From Bacteroidota bacterium (GTDB lineage: Bacteria > Bacteroidota > Bacteroidia > Bacteroidales > JADFUO01), in assembly GCA_015222115.1 (NCBI GenBank), contig JADFUO010000048.1, positions 1 through 9,575 on the forward strand: DNA of 9,575 nucleotides, read 5' to 3'. The position numbers and the translations under genes were made by a program. The notes below the pieces were generated by a model. It worked only from the letters and a program-made list of their open reading frames with translations. It was not told where the DNA came from and did no database searches. Positions 7,501-9,575 of the stretch are shown here, in pieces (position 1 is the first letter of the stretch; each line of letters begins with the position of its first letter).

Positions 7501-8895
7501 GCAAGCTGGTTAATTACCAGTATTACTCCATATCAAGGTATGTATGCATCAAAATCAGGAGATATTGACGATAACGAAGAATCAACAATTTATTTAACAT
7601 TAGATGTTTTATGTAATTCGGAAATAAGTTTTTACAAGAAAGTTTCTTCAGAAGCCAATTATGATTATCTTAAATTCTATATTGACGGTGCAGAAATGGA
7701 CAGATGGGCAGGTGAACATATTTGGGGACAGGAAGTTTATCCTGTAACACCCGGTGAGCACACCTTTAAATGGACTTACGAAAAAGATTATTCTGTAAGT
7801 AATGGGAGTGATTGTGCATGGCTTGATTACATTGTATTACCGCCAATGTCATCACTGTTGCATAGCGTAGGTGCAGGTTCTGATGCAACAATATGCGAAG
7901 GTAATACACATACATTAGCAGGTACGGCAACAAATGCAAATTCTGTTTTTTGGTTAACATCAGGAACAGGTACTTTTGATAACAACACAATCTTAACACC
8001 AACTTATACACCCAGTCAGGAGGATATTACGGCAGGTTCTGTTATTCTTACAATTATCGGGTATTTCAGTATGGAGCAACGGTATGAAATTACCGACGAT
8101 ATGGTTTTAACTATTGTCTCATTGCCAGTAGCTGATGCCGGTGATAACGATACGATTTGTGATAATCAAACATATACTTTATCAGGTAATGCTGCCAATG
8201 CCGATTCGGTTTTATGGATAACATTTGGTGACGGAACTTTTGACGATTCAACTCTAATTACAGCTACTTATACACCAGGATCGGGAGATTTAGATTCAGG
8301 TTATGTTGAATTAAGTTTAACAGCTTATGCGATAGTTCCTTGTAGTGATCCGGCAGTTGATACAATGTCTCTGTCGTTTCTTCCTGCACCAACAGTTACT
8401 TTTGATTCGCTTCCGGATATTTGCGACAATGATCCGCCTTATGAATTAACTGAAGGTAATCCGCCGGGCGGAACTTATTCGGGAAACGGGGTTACTAATG
8501 GCTACTTCTATCCTTCCGTTGCAGGTTTAGGAATCCACACTATCACATACATTTTTACCGACACTACTAACCTTTGTTCAGATACTGCTACTCAAACAAT
8601 TCTTGTTGATAACTGTTCAGGTATTTCCGAAATTTCAAATGGTTTATGCGTTAATATTTTCCCAAATCCAAACAATGGTAATTTTGTACTGGAATTAAAT
8701 TCTGAAAATAATATTGCAGCAAATATTAGAATTTTTAGTTCGCTTAACGTTTTAGTTTTTGAGATTAATAAAGTTAATATTAATCAAAAATATTCAAAGA
8801 AAATTAATTTGAGCCGACTTTCAAAAGGCGTATATTTTTTGAAAATAAAAAGCAATGAAGTTGTTTTGGTTTACAAGATAATTATTCAGAATTAG
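4516..8895 (+). CDS. Secreted papain-like cysteine peptidase, multidomain T9SS cargo with PKD-like repeats (paralogue 2)
   Basis: 1459 residues, starting 7 A-rich bases after the previous stop, so co-transcribed; no Shine-Dalgarno. The signal peptide ends near residue 21 (SAKAQ). The C1A-like domain has Gln87, Cys92 (YSCGQAA), His251 (SSHALTIVGWND) and Asn298 (VNSYGG), with calcium loops DYNSDG (265-270) and DINGDGVVNLRD (277-288) between His and Asn. The middle follows paralogue 1: beta module, He_PIG halves at about 499-516 and 712-750 around a nidogen-like module (about 553-680), then two Ig-like domains with DPGET at 882-886. The C-terminus is different: a MAM/cleaved-adhesin-like jelly roll (about 978-1110, starting EDFETGDF and ending AWLDYIVLPP), two PKD-like repeats of about 88 residues (1118-1204, 1205-1288), an Ig-like module (1291-1367, PPGGTYSGNGV) and a type A T9SS tail (about 1379-1459, FPNPNNGNF). 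It is likely a surface or released protease-adhesin. The domain assignments are by motif; the substrate is unknown. Confidence 0.85.
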   Translation: MKKISFLVTVILFAIISAKAQDIQTKQERDRINYNKKLGRISVMDSIYLMSLPDLEIPEIYKSFRAPTLPDVLDNSTQPYFRPPYNQAGYSCGQAALVGYNFTYEMNWKRNVPGNVPENQYPTHFTWNFMNAGNYYGGVSYYHSIEILRHAGCPNVAVYGGMSYGGEKRWINGYENYYHAMQNRILNAYKLRILTVDDLTNLKHWLHDHLNNSSVGGLASFYANQPYMYHLPQGTPEAGKCVAIVWGYSSHALTIVGWNDSIRWDYNSDGQYTNNIDINGDGVVNLRDWEIGGFKFVNSYGGVPNWGDSGFCYMMYKTLADPYGQGGIWNNTVNFLKVKDICSPQLTMKITIKHTRRKALKVTAGLSTNISATEPSIILDFPIFDFQGGNNYMQGGTTEQDKTLEFGLDITPLLGYLNSGQQAKYFLRVLEYDLEHWGTGEIIQYSLMDYTNGVNEITCPSTNVPIADNDLTMLSIVHTVNFDEVTIVSDTLPPAPVYEPYSYQLNATGGTSPYFWIVKNNFIENTYSNNFPTVSAHQLIPSSSDNGSVAQVLDFSFPFYCTEYDTVIIHTDGFIKFDDQIFIWPYHQDNQLLFLKTKCISPYMTDLRLYSYEGDGIWYEGDENSAIFRWKISIYDQPSSSELNFAVKLFPSGDIEFYYGEIILPDTVEWYGGISRGDCMDYQYSSISGSNSVPEDYVVEFLAPGFPAEMTLSEDGVFSGIPENPYQNLEITFKATDNNNVYATRNLLFSTNGLYIEYTINDGNNNIIEFGDTVHLNLGLMNIGNQPINNVDMTISSVDTNITIIDSTQYYGIINPGQTVTIQDAFSFIVSLSVPDDHQIILNSVITSNGDTWLRDITLTAYAPVIVVGNIEIFDGDNGILDPGETADLIVTLENYGGAVCSNIETLITSNNPFITINDSIGNIDTLAAYSNDTVVYNVTASPIAPYGYIAYLDINITADNNYSVTDTMYFTIGLIVEDFETGDFTQFPWEFMGDASWLITSITPYQGMYASKSGDIDDNEESTIYLTLDVLCNSEISFYKKVSSEANYDYLKFYIDGAEMDRWAGEHIWGQEVYPVTPGEHTFKWTYEKDYSVSNGSDCAWLDYIVLPPMSSLLHSVGAGSDATICEGNTHTLAGTATNANSVFWLTSGTGTFDNNTILTPTYTPSQEDITAGSVILTIIGYFSMEQRYEITDDMVLTIVSLPVADAGDNDTICDNQTYTLSGNAANADSVLWITFGDGTFDDSTLITATYTPGSGDLDSGYVELSLTAYAIVPCSDPAVDTMSLSFLPAPTVTFDSLPDICDNDPPYELTEGNPPGGTYSGNGVTNGYFYPSVAGLGIHTITYIFTDTTNLCSDTATQTILVDNCSGISEISNGLCVNIFPNPNNGNFVLELNSENNIAANIRIFSSLNVLVFEINKVNINQKYSKKINLSRLSKGVYFLKIKSNEVVLVYKIIIQN

Positions 8896-9039
8896 AATTA
8901 TTGCTAAATCCCTTGTAACTATTCAGCTTATGAAAAATATTAATAACTCTGTTGTAAATACTGTATAGAAATTTGTAACGAATTAAATTCCAAGCACCAA
9001 ATAACAAAATACAAATAAATTCCAATGACCAAAAAATCA

Positions 9040-9056
9040 AAACTTGTCCGTCTGGA
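9040..9056 (+). repeat. Third copy of the dispersed 17-bp repeat
   Basis: AAACTTGTCCGTCTGGA differs from the left arm of repeat A (451-467) at one base of 17. It is the only copy here without an inverted partner nearby. It lies in the reading frame of the four-helix-bundle remnant, where it encodes KLVRLD. Bases beyond it (TTCTAAACATG) differ from those after the leader copy, so the shared unit is short. Confidence 0.7.
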
Positions 9057-9057
9057 T

Positions 9058-9080
9058 TCTAAACATGTTTATGATTTAGA
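9058..9080. repeat. Hairpin inside the element
   Basis: TCTAAACAT (9058-9066) pairs with ATG (9071-9073) and TTTAGA (9075-9080) around a GTTT loop, with A9074 bulged. It directly follows the dispersed 17-bp repeat and could be part of the same inserted unit. Confidence 0.4.
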
Positions 9081-9093
9081 AAAGCGTATCTTT

Positions 9094-9109
9094 TCCCGAG
9101 TACTCGGGA
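9094..9109. repeat. Perfect 16-bp palindrome TCCCGAGTACTCGGGA
   Basis: The sequence equals its own reverse complement over 16 bp. It is GC-rich in an otherwise AT-rich region and lies in frame within the four-helix-bundle remnant, where it encodes most of SRVLGT in place of the usual short FAK-type linker before NVRIFVKK. This suggests insertion of a small palindromic repeat that kept the frame open. It could alternatively be a protein-binding site. Confidence 0.65.
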
Positions 9110-9169
9110 CCAAAAATGTTAGAATTTTTGTAAAGAAATTACCCAAAACTATAGCAAATATTGAAGAAA

Positions 9170-9181
9170 GAAAATATTTTC
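9170..9181. repeat. 12-bp palindrome GAAAATATTTTC
   Basis: A perfect 12-bp AT-rich palindrome near the end of the four-helix-bundle remnant, flanked by ATTGA (9160-9164) and TCAAT (9183-9187), which could extend it as an imperfect stem. It overlaps the point where the frame stops resembling the family, so it may mark a deletion junction. Given the AT content, chance is also possible. Confidence 0.35.
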
Positions 9182-9328
9182 ATCAATCATAGAAAAGTCA
9201 AAATAATTGTTTTGGTCATTGTAATTTAAATAATTGAGATTTATTTGTTATTTGGTGCTTGTGTTTTGGAATTTAAGTGTTAATAACTTTTTATACCTGA
9301 ATAGTTACTTGTCTTTTATCTTCTGCAT

Positions 9329-9575
9329 ATGGTATTCAGTAGTAGTTTATTCTTATTATATTTCTTGCCAATCTTTCTGATTATTTATTTTTTAGTTGCC
9401 AGGGAATACAAAAATAATTTTGCGTTAATTGCAAGTATATTCTTCTATTCATGGGGAGCACCGGATTTTATTTTTATTGTATTCGGCTCAATTGCTATTG
9501 ATTTTTATATTGTAAATTTATTATCAAAATCTGTTGGCAGAAAAAAACGTTTCCTTCTTTCACTTTCAATTATCC
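9329..9575 (+). CDS. MBOAT family O-acyltransferase, AlgI-like, 5' end only
   Basis: ATG at 9329 opens a frame of 82 complete codons that runs off the window. The translation begins MVFSSSLFLLYFLPIF and contains FYSWGAPDF (39-47). This is the characteristic N-terminus of AlgI/DltB-type membrane-bound O-acyltransferases (MVFSS.xFLxxFLP, then FYxWGxPxF), which move acyl groups across the inner membrane onto polysaccharides such as alginate, cellulose or other exopolymers. Three hydrophobic segments are visible (about 5-24, 30-42 and 46-65), followed by a basic loop, GRKKR. The match at residue 1 fixes the start; no Shine-Dalgarno is seen. The catalytic His lies far downstream and cannot be checked. 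The gene is separated from the peptidase operon by the small mobile element, so a functional link is not shown. Its promoter is either within the element or absent (read-through). Confidence 0.85.
   Translation, partial: MVFSSSLFLLYFLPIFLIIYFLVAREYKNNFALIASIFFYSWGAPDFIFIVFGSIAIDFYIVNLLSKSVGRKKRFLLSLSII

Larger units (their letters stand above)
9025..9192 (+). pseudogene. Shortened four-helix-bundle (23S rRNA intervening-sequence) protein, likely remnant
   Basis: The frame runs from ATG at 9025 to TAG at 9190-9192, 55 residues. It contains VYDLEKRIF (15-23) and NVRIFVKKLPKTIANIEE, which match the N-terminal helix region of the Bacteroidota four-helix-bundle proteins (PF05635, the family encoded by 23S rRNA intervening sequences). 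From memory, family members are about 115-125 residues and continue after this point with a conserved SGSVGANYIEA-like stretch, which is absent. Two unusual segments interrupt the remaining part: KLVRLDSKHV near the start, encoded by the dispersed AACTTGTCCGT repeat, and SRVLGT, encoded by a perfect palindrome. The ATG lies inside the left arm of the flanking inverted repeat, and the right arm follows the stop. It is either a decayed remnant or a miniature derivative of the element; a functional 55-residue protein is less likely. Confidence 0.6.
8991..9261. repeat. Inner inverted repeat of the element, bracketing the small ORF
   Basis: The left side runs roughly 8988-9034 and the right side 9210-9271. 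Perfect blocks are 18 bp (8991-9008 with 9244-9261) and 12 bp (9023-9034 with 9210-9221). Between them both arms share an ACAAATAAAT-type stretch, with a short extra segment on the left (around 9009-9012) and additional bases on the right. Transcribed, this would form a long imperfect stem, which may also help to end or stabilise the upstream operon transcript. Confidence 0.75.
8915..9308. mobile_element. Candidate small mobile element with nested inverted repeats and a four-helix-bundle ORF remnant
   Basis: Outer terminal inverted repeats GTAACTATTCAG (8915-8926) and CTGAATAGTTAC (9297-9308) are perfect over 12 bp and continue inward with weaker similarity for about 20 bases. Inside them is an 18-bp perfect pair: CAAGCACCAAATAACAAA at 8991-9008 with its complement at 9244-9261. 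A further 12-bp pair is CAATGACCAAAA (9023-9034) with TTTTGGTCATTG (9210-9221). These arms bracket a 55-codon frame (9025-9192). The layout, complementary ends with a four-helix-bundle-type ORF in the loop, is that of 23S rRNA intervening sequences, although here it sits between protein genes. It begins 20 bp after the stop at 8895 and ends 20 bp before the next ATG at 9329, filling the intergenic space. CTTGT at 8912-8916 and 9308-9312 may be a target duplication but overlaps the repeat ends. No transposase is encoded, so any movement would need help in trans. Confidence 0.6.

Noticed and set aside
8896..8914. Rho-independent terminator directly after the second peptidase gene
   Set aside because: No GC-rich stem with a T tract is present. 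The only nearby structure is the long imperfect stem of the mobile element.
1..9575. CRISPR array, tRNA, rRNA or phage genes
   Set aside because: No regularly spaced direct repeats, no cloverleaf-like sequences, and no structural RNA or phage-type proteins were seen on either strand.

Overview
This AT-rich window reads as part of a genome of the phylum Bacteroidota. All three genes whose 3' ends are visible finish in C-terminal sorting domains of the type IX secretion system (T9SS), a system restricted to that phylum. The start codons lack clear Shine-Dalgarno sequences and sit behind A-rich leaders, which also fits. Everything recognisable as coding lies on the + strand.

Layout: (1) 1-231, the last 76 codons of a T9SS cargo protein, followed by a hairpin (241-273). 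(2) 232-692, a 461-bp non-coding stretch with a degenerate 10-bp tandem repeat, small hairpins and, just upstream of the next gene, two long inverted repeats whose arms interleave (451-590). (3) 693-4508 and 4516-8895, two very large secreted proteins (1271 and 1459 residues) that are tandem paralogues only 7 bases apart, so almost certainly one operon. Each starts with a signal peptide and a papain-like (C1A-type) cysteine peptidase domain with a full Cys/His/Asn set. Then come a beta-rich module, a putative-Ig (He_PIG) domain split by an inserted nidogen-like module, and two Ig-like domains. The paralogues differ at the C-terminus: the first has a flavodoxin/amidotransferase-like domain and a FlgD-like sorting tail, the second a MAM/cleaved-adhesin-like jelly roll, two PKD-like repeats, another Ig-like module and a different sorting tail. 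(4) 8896-9328, an intergenic region filled almost entirely by a candidate mobile element of about 394 bp (8915-9308). It has nested inverted repeats bracketing a 55-codon reading frame that I recognise as a shortened relative of the four-helix-bundle (23S rRNA intervening-sequence) protein family. (5) 9329-9575, the 5' end of an MBOAT O-acyltransferase gene (AlgI-like), cut by the window edge.

How it fits together: the two big proteins would be exported by Sec, moved across the outer membrane by T9SS and kept at the cell surface or released. There they could act as calcium-dependent proteases or protease-adhesins. The most unusual points are the paired calcium-loop insert between the catalytic His and Asn in both peptidases, the domain-in-domain insertion shared by both, the interleaved inverted repeats in the operon leader, and the intervening-sequence-like element. 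One dispersed repeat (AACTTGTCCGT-type) is shared between the leader and the element. Family names here come from motif recognition by eye; no database search was run.
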